A DNA stretch of 64,000 nucleotides, taken from NCBI RefSeq assembly GCF_024585265.1, contig NZ_CP036533.1:8007001-8071000 (forward strand), read 5' to 3'. A program made the position numbers and the translations under genes. Each line of letters opens with the position of its first letter. Position 1 is the stretch's first letter. Shown piece after piece: positions 27,857 to 38,349 of this stretch. The notes under the pieces were generated by a model that had not been told where the DNA came from, searched no databases, and was given only the letters and a program-made list of their open reading frames with translations. The DNA is from Bradyrhizobium sp. WBAH42. GTDB taxonomy: Bacteria > Pseudomonadota > Alphaproteobacteria > Rhizobiales > Xanthobacteraceae.

Positions 27857-28384
27857 ATGGCGAATGAGACGAGACTACCCGTCACCAGGAAGGCTAGTGA
27901 GCCCGCGTTTCTTCCTGAAGCATGGCGCTCACTCGAAGTATTGCGCAACGAGGTGGATCGCTTGTTCGAAGACTTCTTTGGCGGCGATTTCTGGCGCCGC
28001 TCGTTCCCCGCGCACGCTAGTCTTGGAAGGTCGGTTGCCAAGAAGGCCGCCACAAGCCCCGCAGTGGATCTTAGTGAAAGCGACAAGGCTTACGAGAGCA
28101 CAGCCGAACTGCCTGGACTCGATGAAAAGGACATAGAGGTTCAGGTCATCAATGGCGGACTGACCATTAAAGGTGAGAAAAAAGAACACAGGGAAGAGAA
28201 GCACAAGGAGTACTACCTCTCGGAGCGCAGTTACGGCTCCTTCACGCGCTACTTCGGCTTACCGGAATGTGTGGAGGCCAGTAAGATTGAGGCCTCTGTC
28301 AAGAACGGCGTCCTTAGGGTGACCTTGCCGAAAAATGCGGAAGCTCAGAAGCCGCCCAAGAAGATTGACGTCAAAGCAACCTAG
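27857..28384 (+). CDS. Small heat-shock protein (Hsp20/alpha-crystallin)
   Basis: An ATP-independent chaperone that holds unfolding proteins in the cytoplasm. The 175-residue protein has an N-terminal arm (RSLEVLRNEVDRLFEDFFGG, FWRRSFPAHASLG). The alpha-crystallin domain (about residues 65-165) contains VDLSESDKAYESTAELPGLD, EKDIEVQVINGGLTIKGEKK, RSYGSFTRYFGLPECV and KNGVLRVTLPKNAE. The C-terminal KKIDVK provides the I-x-V anchor. ATG 27857 has GGAG 8 bp upstream. The sigma-54 promoter at 27762 implies expression under symbiotic or low-oxygen conditions rather than, or besides, heat shock; I saw no ROSE thermometer. Confidence 0.93.
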   Translation: MANETRLPVTRKASEPAFLPEAWRSLEVLRNEVDRLFEDFFGGDFWRRSFPAHASLGRSVAKKAATSPAVDLSESDKAYESTAELPGLDEKDIEVQVINGGLTIKGEKKEHREEKHKEYYLSERSYGSFTRYFGLPECVEASKIEASVKNGVLRVTLPKNAEAQKPPKKIDVKAT

Positions 28385-28793
28385 GTACCGACTTGTCCAT
28401 GCGAGGCAGCGCTTGCGACAATCGCACCGGGCGCCAGAAGTCTAGCGAACACGTCAGGTGGGGGTGACTGCACGCGCCTGCATCTGCCTTGCTCTTCGCG
28501 AAGTTGATGCCCATATGGGCGAACGATCGCCTGCTTCGCCGGCCCGAGCAGCGTAGCCGACGACCTGGCGATTACGACGCGCAACTCATCGCCTCGGCCG
28601 GTCGCGCTCTAGGTGGTGCGGACTCCTGGGATTTTCAAATCAGTTGGACAGTGTTTCAAGCCTTTCCTTTACTTTAGAAGATGGTTTCTTGCCCCTTTCT
28701 GACTTTCGATCGGTTGAACGCGCTAAGCTCTTCACGGGCCATCACCTGAACCATGGTCTCGCTCGATATGAGCAGCTCAAATTAGGAGGCTCA

Positions 28794-28810
28794 TTGGCAG
28801 AGGCGTTGCA
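28794..28810 (+). promoter_or_regulatory. Second sigma-54 promoter, related to the hsp20 one
   Basis: TTGGCAGAGGCGTTGCA has GG-N10-GC spacing (GG 28796-28797, GC 28808-28809). The preceding 30 bp resemble those before the hsp20 promoter (ATGAGC, CTCAA, AGGAGGC). Predicted start near 28821, 25 bp before a 29-codon ORF. Confidence 0.7.
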
Positions 28811-28845
28811 ATGATATTCAAGAAAACCGGTGGGAGAACTCAGAA

Positions 28846-28935
28846 ATGGAAAACGTCTGGGAAGGTCGATCGATTTGGCAGATCCCTCGTTTCCTGCTCT
28901 GGCTGTGCTCGTTTGTCCGATGGACAAGTCGCTAG
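28846..28935 (+). CDS. Micro-ORF behind a sigma-54 promoter
   Basis: A 29-residue peptide starting MENVWEGRSIWQIPRFLLWL with a short tail ending RWTSR. It has four tryptophans and one hydrophobic stretch (IPRFLLWLCSFV) that could form a membrane helix with a positively charged end. GGTGGGAG lies 15 bp upstream of the ATG, a little far for a strong ribosome site. No family is known to me. Its position just after a well-formed sigma-54 promoter is the main reason to take it seriously. It could instead be chance coding in a leader RNA, with the promoter driving a decayed gene. Confidence 0.4.
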   Translation: MENVWEGRSIWQIPRFLLWLCSFVRWTSR

Positions 28936-28991
28936 TGGCACCAAGGACGACGTGTTCACTTATTTGAAGTGGCGATCTTTTATAACAGCTC

Positions 28992-29354
28992 TCAATCCAA
29001 TCCTGAGGATTGACGTTTCCGCCATCCTAGGAACTTTCTCGCCAAGGTGGGCAACGGTTCAGGTCGTGGGGACCGCGGCGGTTTCGCTCGACCATAGCTA
29101 TAATCAATTCTTCGAGTGACGATCACACCCAGCTCCATTTTTGCCTTAACAATAGTCGACGTCCTCGACCGATACTGTCGAGGTGGTTCAGGGCCATCGC
29201 TTTGAAAATATGGGCTAGGCGCTCCTCCGGCATCATCGCGTGCATAGTCTATAATAGTATCCAGGTGCGCGACGATTTCAGCCCGTTGCTCGGTCGGTTT
29301 TGGTCCGTCAAGCAACGGTATCGCTCGAATAAAGGACTCCTCAATAGGCATCAT
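28992..29354 (-). CDS. Hypothetical protein
   Basis: A frame starting MMPIEESFIRAIPLLDGPKP and continuing AEIVAHLDTIIDYARDDAGG, with AAAGGAAC upstream of ATG 29354. The first 60 residues look protein-like and polar; the remainder is rich in R, P and K and may be read-through. No domain is recognised. Low confidence. Confidence 0.35.
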   Translation of the reverse strand: MMPIEESFIRAIPLLDGPKPTEQRAEIVAHLDTIIDYARDDAGGAPSPYFQSDGPEPPRQYRSRTSTIVKAKMELGVIVTRRIDYSYGRAKPPRSPRPEPLPTLARKFLGWRKRQSSGLD

Positions 29355-29460
29355 ATCAGGTTCCTTTGACTGTGATTGGAAGCAGTGACTCCAGCTCGCA
29401 CCGTTGGTGCAGATTCAGCGGATTGAAGGGCGGGGACTTCAAGCGGCTTGCCGCTCCTCT

Positions 29461-29822
29461 TTAAGAAGTACCATGCTGAGGGTATCTGTAGATTTCTTCG
29501 AATTTTCCGTCGACGACATGCCCCACGGCCCATTCCGTGAACAACACCGCGTCATCTAAGGCCACCTTTTCGGCTTTGCCCGTATCGATGTTGAAGTATT
29601 CACGGTGATGCCGATCTTGTTGACCGGCGACGAACGCCTTGTTCCCAACGCAGACCAAGGGCACGCCCGCCGCAGAAGCTGGCACGGCAGCGCTCGACAG
29701 GGCCGGGAAAGTGGATAAGTGTTCGGTGTGATATTCCGCCCTGCTGATGTCACGCGATTTGGTCTATAGGAGCCGCCTTCCTGCCTGGCATCAAGCATGG
29801 CTTCATGCATGGCATCTGCCAT
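29461..29822 (-). pseudogene. Hypothetical protein, probably frameshifted
   Basis: ATG 29822 has a good ribosome site (GGAGGTGGGCT) and begins MADAMHEAMLDARQEGGSYR. Protein-like coding then moves to another frame: VCVGNKAFVAGQQDRHHREY, FNIDTGKAEKVALDDAVLFT, EWAVGHVVDGKFEEIYRYPQ, ending at 29461. The end part can also be read alone from GTG 29685. The family is unknown. Confidence 0.4.
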
Positions 29823-30502
29823 AGCCCACCTCCAAAAAAACAGGTCATACCAGGCTGTATCGCAGCTCATTCGCGCGATGCCCAGGTGGGGGCTCATGCC
29901 GATTACGATCGGCCTTGCAAGAGCGACCATGATGACCGGCTGACACAATGTTTGGTGTCATCGCGCTTCTGTTCCACTTTGTTTGAAGAGGTTGGGCGGG
30001 GTTATCTGTGAGTTAGGCTGCGTCTTGCGTCGGGTCAGGGGAGGCTGCGGTGCTCGGACCATGGCCGCGCAGACGTCGTAACCCGCGATTCGTTCAGCAG
30101 AAGCAGGAATAGAATTCCAGAAATCGGAGGCAGGCTCGCGCCTGGATGACGTGAGGCTCTCTGTTCGGTCGTTCCGGACGATTGTAAATACTTGAGGCAT
30201 TCCAATGATCGTGAACTGTCACGCGACTGATTGTCAGAGGTGATCCCCACTTGTCCAGAACCCTACAATCTAACGCTGGGTGCGATTCAAGTCTTTCGGT
30301 GGGAGCAATGGTCTGAAGCCGTCGGTTGCTGTGCATTCTCCGTATGAGCATCGACTGCAATGCGAATTCGGCCGTTTCTGAATGGTTGCTTTCGACTGGG
30401 GGCTGACTGCTTCGGCAGCCGGTGCCACGAGCGTCGCTCCTACGTGATGATACGGAGGGTCGCTGTCGCAATTCGTTGATCTACGGATTGCATGCTCTCG
30501 GC
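29823..30502. other. No supported gene
   Basis: Short frames only on both strands. Nothing recognised. Confidence 0.4.
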
Positions 30503-30709
30503 ATGAATCCGAAAAGTAAACTGTACCAGCCCGATCACTGGCGAGGCCGCGCGGAAGCAACGCGAAAGAAAGCGGAAGCGCTCATCGACGGAAAAGCCAA
30601 AGACAGGCTGCTTAAAATCGCATTGGAGTACGACAAGTTAGCGCGGCGTGCCCACTTCTGGCAGATGCGCAAGAATGAGGACGATACGTGGCCTGAGCAA
30701 GAGCTGTAA
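30503..30709 (+). CDS. Small conserved helical protein
   Basis: A 68-residue protein, MNPKSKLYQPDHWRGRAEAT, then RKKAEALIDGKAKDRLLKIA, then LEYDKLARRAHFWQMRKNED. It matches a small family common in Bradyrhizobium in which an HWRxRAEE start leads into two helices (recalled from general knowledge). The function is unknown. It is cytoplasmic, with no signal. The type III regulon box at 30884 lies 175 bp downstream and faces away from it. Confidence 0.65.
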   Translation: MNPKSKLYQPDHWRGRAEATRKKAEALIDGKAKDRLLKIALEYDKLARRAHFWQMRKNEDDTWPEQEL

Positions 30710-30883
30710 CGTCGCTACCGTCATCTCTAGCCGACCCAATGGCTAGATATCGATCAGCAAGAAAGTTAACTGCCGCCTGTACGGAGCATTGAGTGAGCCA
30801 GAAGGCAAGGCGCCTGACCGTCCTATGCCACACCCGTGAGTGCCCAGCCGGCCGCTTGGCCAACCTTCCTCCAGGTCGCCTGG

Positions 30884-30915
30884 TTTCGTCAGCTTCTCGA
30901 AAGCTAACCGTCACA
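30884..30915 (+). promoter_or_regulatory. tts box (TtsI-binding site)
   Basis: CGTCAGCTTCTCGAAAGCTA followed by ACC closely matches the rhizobial tts box (GTCAG-TT-TCG-AAGCTAACC, from memory). TtsI activates type III secretion genes through it. No recognised effector gene follows within 1.3 kb on this strand, so the box looks orphaned. Confidence 0.75.
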
Positions 30916-31227
30916 TAAGCCGGATACGGGCACTAGTCCTCCCTTGCAGTCGATCCGTCGCGCCTCACTTGGAAGACCGGATGCCACTCGCCGCGGACGC
31001 GTCGAGCTGTTAAAGGTCAATTTCGCGTTTCCTCACGCTGCAGCGGCACATCAGTGTGCCAAATTCCAGACATCTGGGTAAGTCGAAATGCCCTTGCGAT
31101 CGCCGGAGCAGCGCACTCAATGTCCAGGTAGCAGCGGAAGCGCCCTGCCACCAGTTCGTTCGCAGCGGTGGCAGCCCAGGATCGCGAGGGGCGCCATAAG
31201 TCCATGTGTGCCATGCGCGAGAGTGTT

Positions 31228-31455
31228 TCAGAAGAACGCCGCGATGACTAAGTAGATCCCGGCCCAAAGCAGCGCATTTACGAGGAGTGCGGCCAGAAGC
31301 CACAAGTTCCACCTTTTCTTGGGTCGCCGGGAGGGACGATCGGCGCCGACATGCATGATCGTTCGGTGCTTTGTTGCGCGCCAATGTGTCGTTTCATTAG
31401 GCTGAGCGCCGGTCAACAGAAAAATGCCAAGCTTTGCATGCCTCCCATCACTCAT
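31228..31455 (-). CDS. Small membrane protein
   Basis: A 75-residue product from ATG 31455 (AGAGGAT upstream). The last 28 residues form a clear membrane helix (WNLWLLAALLVNALLWAGIY then LVIAAFF) after a basic segment (RPSRRPKKR), giving an N-in anchor. An alternative start at 31356 would give a 42-residue protein made of mostly this helix. No family is recognised. Confidence 0.4.
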   Translation of the reverse strand: MSDGRHAKLGIFLLTGAQPNETTHWRATKHRTIMHVGADRPSRRPKKRWNLWLLAALLVNALLWAGIYLVIAAFF

Positions 31456-31499
31456 AAGTTAGCAATCCTCTTTTCATTGGGCATCAGAACCGAAGTTCG

Positions 31500-32304
31500 T
31501 TGCGGCGGCCGTCCGGCCGATTCATTGCTCGTGCATTTTCGCTACAGCGAGGTCGCGTTCTGTCAGCACAGCAAGCGACATGCCACGAGGTAGAACTGTC
31601 TGCAGCGCTTTTGATGCGGTCTATTGGTGACACGGAGCCATTGCGCGACGTCGGAGTCGCGACATTCATGTCGCAAGCAACACCCGACTTAGCGGTAAAA
31701 GGTGAGCGGTTCGCGAGCGCCATGCCGTGGACAACGCGTTAGGGGCTGCATCTTAGTGGCGCAGAGAAAGCGGCGACATTCGCAGTTGCAGCGATGAGAT
31801 CGACTAACCATTGTTCCTGACCGTTAGCTTACGACCAAGATCGTAGGCGATCCACCGAAGGGTTCAGTTCAAAGAAAGTGCTGCCTGCGTCCGCGGCTAT
31901 GTGCGTGCCGATTTGGACGCCATAGAAATGAACAATCTTCACATAAATGGCGCATTAGGACTGTTCAGCCTTGGCGAGGAGGCCGTCGAGTGATGAGTCG
32001 TCGCCAACACGGGAGCGTGCCATGAGGAAGACCAATTCATTGAAGACGAGGTGACGCGTCAAGATTCGCCGATTTCGACTGCTCATGCGGGATGTGCGCT
32101 CCGCCGGCGATGAGCGGTGAATACTGCCTGGCATCGATGACAAACGCCTCGGAGAGACTTAATGACGGACTTAAATAAGTAGCAGCAGGTGCAATCGGCG
32201 GCTCGAGCCACCCGACGCGCAGATAGTGGTACCGCTCATGCTCAGGCAACCGGCGGTCCTAGGGCGCAATACGTCTTAGAGCAATAATCAGAGGAGAGTG
32301 AGTG
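31500..32304. other. No supported gene
   Basis: Plus-strand frame 31500-31742 and minus frames at 31955-32249 lack domains. It lies downstream of the tts box at 30884, so a decayed effector gene is possible but not visible. Confidence 0.35.
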
Positions 32305-32463
32305 ATGATACACATCTACGGCTTTCGCGGATGGCGCGCTGTAGAGTGGTTTAGGAGCGCTGGGTCGAGGACCGAGCAGGTTAACTTGTCACGAGACAAC
32401 GTCATCTACGTAGATGTCAGGGCTATCCGAGAGGCAAAGGAGCGGGCGTGCGAGCGCAGATGA
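32305..32463 (+). CDS. Small hypothetical protein
   Basis: A 52-residue protein starting MIHIYGFRGWRAVEWFRSAG with GAGGAGAG upstream of ATG 32305. It continues NLSRDNVIYVDVRAIREAKE. The stop codon overlaps the start of the next gene as ATGA (32460-32463), indicating translational coupling. No domain recognised. Confidence 0.6.
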   Translation: MIHIYGFRGWRAVEWFRSAGSRTEQVNLSRDNVIYVDVRAIREAKERACERR

Positions 32464-32867
32464 TAGACAAGCTGGAGGCCGGCCGCGTGCAACACGGCCG
32501 GTTCGCTACCGCTCCAGGGTCAGGCCCTCGCGGTCTGTTCCTTGTGCAGGGGCCTTGTGGGTGTGAACTCAAGATAAGTGCATTTGTCCGTCCTGGCTGG
32601 GAGCACGTCGCTGTTTCGACCCCGCGGCGCTGTCCGAACTGGGACGAGATGTGCTTTGTGAAAGACCTGTTCTGGGATCAAGAAGAGTGCGTCATGCAAC
32701 TGCATCCGCCGCATTCGAGGTACGTGAATAACAGCCGATATTGCCTCCACTTGTGGAGGCCCACCTATCGAGACATTCCGATGCCGTCCCCAAGCTTCGT
32801 AGGTGTCGTCGGATTAAGTCCCTCAGATGCGGCAACGTTGTTCGCGCGAATGAGCGCGACAGCATGA
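32460..32867 (+). CDS. DUF7694-like protein
   Basis: A 135-residue protein. Its middle has the pattern ISAFVRPGWEHVAVSTPRRC, PNWDEMCFVKDLFWDQEECV, then MQLHPPHSRYVNNSRYCLHL and WRPT, the hallmark of a small phage-associated domain of unknown function. I chose ATG 32460 over GTG 32448 because it overlaps the previous stop as ATGA. Intact. Phage-type two-gene operon with 32305-32463. Confidence 0.65.
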   Translation: MIDKLEAGRVQHGRFATAPGSGPRGLFLVQGPCGCELKISAFVRPGWEHVAVSTPRRCPNWDEMCFVKDLFWDQEECVMQLHPPHSRYVNNSRYCLHLWRPTYRDIPMPSPSFVGVVGLSPSDAATLFARMSATA

Positions 32868-33559
32868 CAGCCTGAGCTGACAGAAGTCGAGCAGAAGGTG
32901 AGGTCGAGCAGGTGCACAAGCACCGGCTCGGCTTCCCGAAATGACGTGTCACATGCGGGTGTATGTCGGGCTCGCTCGACTGTTGCAGTGTGCAGGCAAG
33001 ATAAGCCGGAAATGCAGCCGTCAAACAGGAACGGCTAACGGCATATTGATTCGGGAGAAATGTCTGCGCGAGGTGTTGTAGTGAACAAGGTCGTAAATGG
33101 TGTTTAAACCCGGGTTTTCAGATCAGCGCTGAAGGTACGTCAGCCGCAACAACAGCATCTCACTGGCCGATGGCCGATCACGGGGACGCGAATTGCGCAC
33201 TTTTTGGAGGCGAAGTTAGGCCGGCCGACCGGCGCAACACGATAAAAGTAAGATCGACCACCAAACCGATTGGTCACGCTGTCCAGCGCAACCATCATCC
33301 TGACTGCATCTGCAATTCCAAGCTCGCCCTCTGTCAGGGTGCAAGAGTCACTAGCTGTTCGGCCATCGCCTCACACCTGCAGCCGCGCTCGTGAGCAGGC
33401 ACTGTCGCGCAACCAATTGGCCGTAGCGTCCCTGAGCTGTTTGGTGGTCAGCTCTTCGTCAGTTTGTTGCAATATCATGCGCCGCAAGATGTAAGCAGCG
33501 CGCTCCCTCTCGCTCGCTCCCTCTGAGGAGGCGTGCGCCGAAGAAGCAGGTGAACCAGA
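32868..33559. other. nopT upstream region, no clear gene
   Basis: A minus-strand frame ending at 33371 has a short protein-like stretch (MILQQTDEELTTKQLRDATA, NWLRDSACSRARLQV) but no support beyond that. A weak tts-box-like sequence, GTCAGCTCTTCGTCAGTTTG, lies at about 33447-33466, some 95 bp before nopT. Confidence 0.35.
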
Positions 33560-34414
33560 ATGTATAATCGAGTCGATGGCCAGTACACACGCGCTGTTCA
33601 AGCTGACGGATCGAACAGGCCCGCAGACAGTAGCGAATTTGCGCAAACACTCAGCGAACTCGCGCGACGGGAGAGCCGGCCGTCCGGCGAATTGTTCGAC
33701 AGGATGGGGCTCTGCTTCAGCAAGCCGCATACCTCAGATGTAATCGTTGATAGTCCAAGCGCCTCGCGCTACAGCATATCCTCTCTGTCCTCCAGCTCGG
33801 AGTTATCCTCGACTCCTAGCTCCGTTCGCTCTCTATTCAATTACAGGACTGCTGAATTGTCCGAAGCCAATGTCAACGGAATCTGTGTTGGATTGGTAGC
33901 GGAATGGCTCCTTGACCTCCCAAGTAGCCCGTCATCCCGAATGAGGGCTCTGCTCCCGGACACTGAAAAGCACCGCTCAGCAGCAAGCCGGCAGGAACAG
34001 TACGAAAAGCTCAAGGCTCAATTGATAAACGATGGGGCGGACGGGGGCAACCTCCAAGCAAGAAGCACAACGTTACGCAAGGCTGGCCTAGAGCCGTTCG
34101 CTGAAGACACGCGATATAGGTTTGATGCATCTTCGTGCATTGAGATCGTGAAGGAGATCACCAAGGATGAGTCCATATATTTGGTCAGGATGGGTTTCGC
34201 CGGAGGTGGCGCCCACATTATTGCGACAGTGACGTCGAATGGAGCGACGACCCTCTTTGATCCAAACTATGGCGAATTTGATGTTCCGTCGGGTCGGCTC
34301 GGAGGGTTGTTCAAGAGTCTTGCGGAGCGCTACAGGAGCCCCCCGAACAACCTTGAACTATCGACTGTCGCCACACAAAGGATATCGACTGTCGCCACAC
34401 AAAGGATGATGTGA
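33560..34414 (+). CDS. nopT: NopT-type type III effector (YopT/C58 cysteine protease)
   Basis: A protein injected into host cells by the rhizobial type III secretion system, of the YopT/AvrPphB peptidase family. The 284-residue protein keeps the catalytic triad: Cys109 in ANVNGICVGLVAEWLLDL, His219 in GFAGGGAHIIATV, Asp234 in TTLFDPNYGEFD. At residues 47-52 it has DRM-G-L-C, matching the self-cleavage site and acylation signal of NopT (cut after Met49, then Gly50 myristoylated and Cys52 palmitoylated). Residues 60-95 are Ser-rich, as in secretion signals. The C-terminus ends in two copies of an 8-residue repeat (STVATQR). By synteny with groESL it corresponds to the copy called NopT2 in USDA110 (from memory). 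Confidence 0.92.
   Translation: MYNRVDGQYTRAVQADGSNRPADSSEFAQTLSELARRESRPSGELFDRMGLCFSKPHTSDVIVDSPSASRYSISSLSSSSELSSTPSSVRSLFNYRTAELSEANVNGICVGLVAEWLLDLPSSPSSRMRALLPDTEKHRSAASRQEQYEKLKAQLINDGADGGNLQARSTTLRKAGLEPFAEDTRYRFDASSCIEIVKEITKDESIYLVRMGFAGGGAHIIATVTSNGATTLFDPNYGEFDVPSGRLGGLFKSLAERYRSPPNNLELSTVATQRISTVATQRMM
34360..34407 (+). repeat. 24-bp tandem repeat at the 3' end of nopT
   Basis: Two perfect 24-bp units starting ATCGACTGTCGCCACACAAA, in frame, coding for STVATQRI and STVATQRM. Perfect identity suggests a recent duplication. Confidence 0.9.
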
Positions 34415-35263
34415 GGACTTTCTAGGTGGCAACGGACCTCGCCGGATGCCACCGTGCGGAACTTCATCGGTCGATGCGCGACAGCCGCGGCGCCTACCAT
34501 GGTGCATTCGCCACGGTGTTCGGATGTTGGACCCGTGCTCTGGGCGGATGCTCTCTGGAGGAGGGGGAGAATGTTCAGGCGATATAGGTCGCCAGATCGC
34601 TCAGATTTGAGCCCGCGCCCTCGCCGTCCTCAGGGCCTAAATGGCGAGCGCTTGCACTCGGGCAGGGATCGATGGCCCGTTGGGCTGACTTTCTCGTGTG
34701 GGTTCCGATGCCCGCCCCCTAATCGCGCTCAGGGCTAAGGTCTGATTAGGCATTCACAGAGCCGGCACAAGCTGTGGTTCGACTGCTTCGGATTCCTGGC
34801 CGGCCCTTTTGATACTGAGTCGCGAACCGAATAACTGCAGCCGACGACAATTGCATGCAGTCGTACCGGACAAGCCGAGTCCTCACTCGCCACGAGCTCC
34901 GCAACAATCTATGCCTTTTCCTCGTCGCTGCACTTCTCGTAACGTCGGCTGTCGGTGAAGGCCTCATCCACGATCTAGCTCAGTGGCAACACTATGCACT
35001 GTGTCGTCCCAAGTCTCACGGTCGAAGTTTGCCGCCGAGCTGGACTACAAAGCCGTTTGAGAAGTGACTTGCCGAATAATGCGAGGTGACATTGTTCGTT
35101 CTCGACGGAGCGAGCGCATGCGGGCATTGAGCTCGATCTGGAAGACGGCCACCCGGTAGTGCGGATCTGATCCCAGTCTCACGCCCGGAAGCAACCCGCG
35201 CGCGACACGACCTTGGTCGGACTGGATGTATGAGATGTTCTCTCTGCGACGCTCGCACTACTG
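34415..35263. other. No supported gene
   Basis: Several short frames on both strands, none with a domain. Confidence 0.4.
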
Positions 35264-35353
35264 GTTGAAGTTAGCAGAAACGTGACTCGGCGCCAAAATC
35301 CCCACGCATACTCGGGGCAAGCGCTGTCCCTACCACGTGCTGCTAACTTCAAC
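35264..35353 (-). repeat. Palindromic element, A type (copy 12)
   Basis: GTTGAAGTTAGCAGAAACGT on the left and CACGTGCTGCTAACTTCAAC on the right; internal TCGGCGCC and AGCGCTGTCCCTACC. At 90 bp it is the longest copy and lies 16 kb from the main cluster, 7 bp downstream of a tts box on the same strand. Confidence 0.9.
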
Positions 35354-35360
35354 ATCAATG

Positions 35361-35392
35361 TAGACGGGGGAGCTTTCCGAAAGCTGACGAAA
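35361..35392 (-). promoter_or_regulatory. tts box, minus strand
   Basis: On the minus strand it reads TTTCGTCAGCTTTCGGAAAG then CTCCCCC, a good tts-box match with the AGCTTTC-GAAAGCT dyad. It points at the palindromic element 35264-35353; no gene is evident downstream. Confidence 0.65.
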
Positions 35393-35618
35393 CCGGCGCG
35401 ATGCGTCAGGCGAAAACGGACCGTGCGGGGGAGGCCCTCCTGGTGAACCCCGCCACCCGCCTAACGGAAGAGCCGCTTAAAAGTATCGTTGAGTACAGAC
35501 ACAAGCTCTTCCTTAAAGAGGTCGTGAAAATTCGCATATACCATGTGCCAGCGAGAAGGCGGCAGCAGGACGCTTAAAGCACACCGTGCCTACGGGGTTG
35601 CTTCCATGCAGGGTAAGG

Positions 35619-35918
35619 CTAGGAAGTTACGGATAATGAGATCGATGCAGCCAACGATGCCGTGGCGGAGATGAGGTCGATAGCCTCTTGCAAAGAGAGA
35701 GCTAATCCGCCGTGCTCTCCTGGTGCGGTGAGCCGGAACAGTCCCTGCCTTGCCAAAACCCTGTGTACGGTCGGAGGGAAGGCTCGGCGGTCATCCGCGT
35801 CTGCGAAAGTCAGCTGACTGAGCCCAGGGATGAAACTGGAGTATCGTGCAATTGCGTGCCCTTCAGCTAAGCGTTCCTGTGTCTCCCGGTGAGCGTAAAC
35901 TTGGGTGTACATGACCAT
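35619..35918 (-). pseudogene. Acyl-CoA dehydrogenase-fold protein, N-terminal fragment
   Basis: A 99-residue fragment with the N-terminal helices of this fold: YAHRETQERLAEGHAIARYS, RVLARQGLFRLTAPGEHGGL, ALSLQEAIDLISATASLAAS. It resembles the start of the intact flavoprotein at 40980-42146 (RVGVYRAMTAKRFGGEERTP and RLVERISEADGSAGW) but ends before any FAD-binding region. It is a degenerate paralogue or relic. Confidence 0.5.
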
Positions 35919-36565
35919 AAGATCACAATGATCCTGAACGCGTTTCGTGCCAATTCATCCAAGAGGCTACGTTGGCCAGATATTGGTATAGTGTGGATGC
36001 AGGCGCAATGTGGGGCCGTGCCGGGGCCGGACTGTCGTGCAGCCGCCCCCCCGGCGAGCTCTTTTGCAAAGCACCGCCGTTGCTATCGGATACCGTATAT
36101 ATTGGACGCAAAGCAAGCCTTGCGATTGTAGTGTGTGATCACTCTTAAGCATGTCCTGCCCCGACGTCCGCAGCAGGGGAGTTGAGGGGAGCCCCGTCCG
36201 CGAGGACCAAACGAGGCGCAGAATAATCATCGCACTTTCCGCAAAGACTGTGGTTTTTGAGAATGTACTCCGGGTTCAAACAAGCCCTTAGGTCACAAGC
36301 CTCCAGCTACGCTACAGCAAAAGCAAGGAGGTGGAAAGCGGACAGGCGGCGCCGAGTCTACCGCACCCCAAGGGGTCGAACATTTGGATGAGAAGAGGCA
36401 GCTTCGTGAGTCATTTCGCCATAGACCGACTCATCGTCCTACCGGACGCGGTCCTGTCGTCGCGGAAGGAACGGTCAAGAAAATTGAGTTGGGGTGCTGC
36501 CGCCGCGGATAGACCGATGGGCCGGACCTTCGGCGGGCTGGCAACGGGCTACCGGCCGCTCGATG
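35919..36565. other. No supported gene
   Basis: Short frames only, no recognised domain, up to the groEL terminator. Confidence 0.4.
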
Positions 36566-36594
36566 CAAAAACCCTGACATTATTGCCAGGGTTT
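36566..36594 (-). terminator. Rho-independent terminator of groESL
   Basis: On the minus strand: AAACCCTG, loop GCAATAATGT, CAGGGTTT, then further Ts. It lies 30 bp after the groEL stop. Confidence 0.85.
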
Positions 36595-36623
36595 CGCATG
36601 TCATCGAGAATTTAAGAAGTGGA

Positions 36624-38285
<1,662 letters not shown>

Positions 38286-38349
38286 TTAAATGATCCTTCA
38301 GCGCGCCCGGTAGGCTCTCCTCAGGAAGGTGAGCTGTGCGAGCCGAGGA

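Noticed and set aside
32220..32240. Sigma-54 promoter TGGTACCGCTCATGCT before 32305
   Set aside because: Spacing is right, but both half-sites deviate and the genes are phage-like, not symbiotic.
33447..33466. tts box immediately upstream of nopT
   Set aside because: GTCAGCTCTTCGTCAGTTTG keeps the left half only; too weak to call, though nopT is expected to have one.
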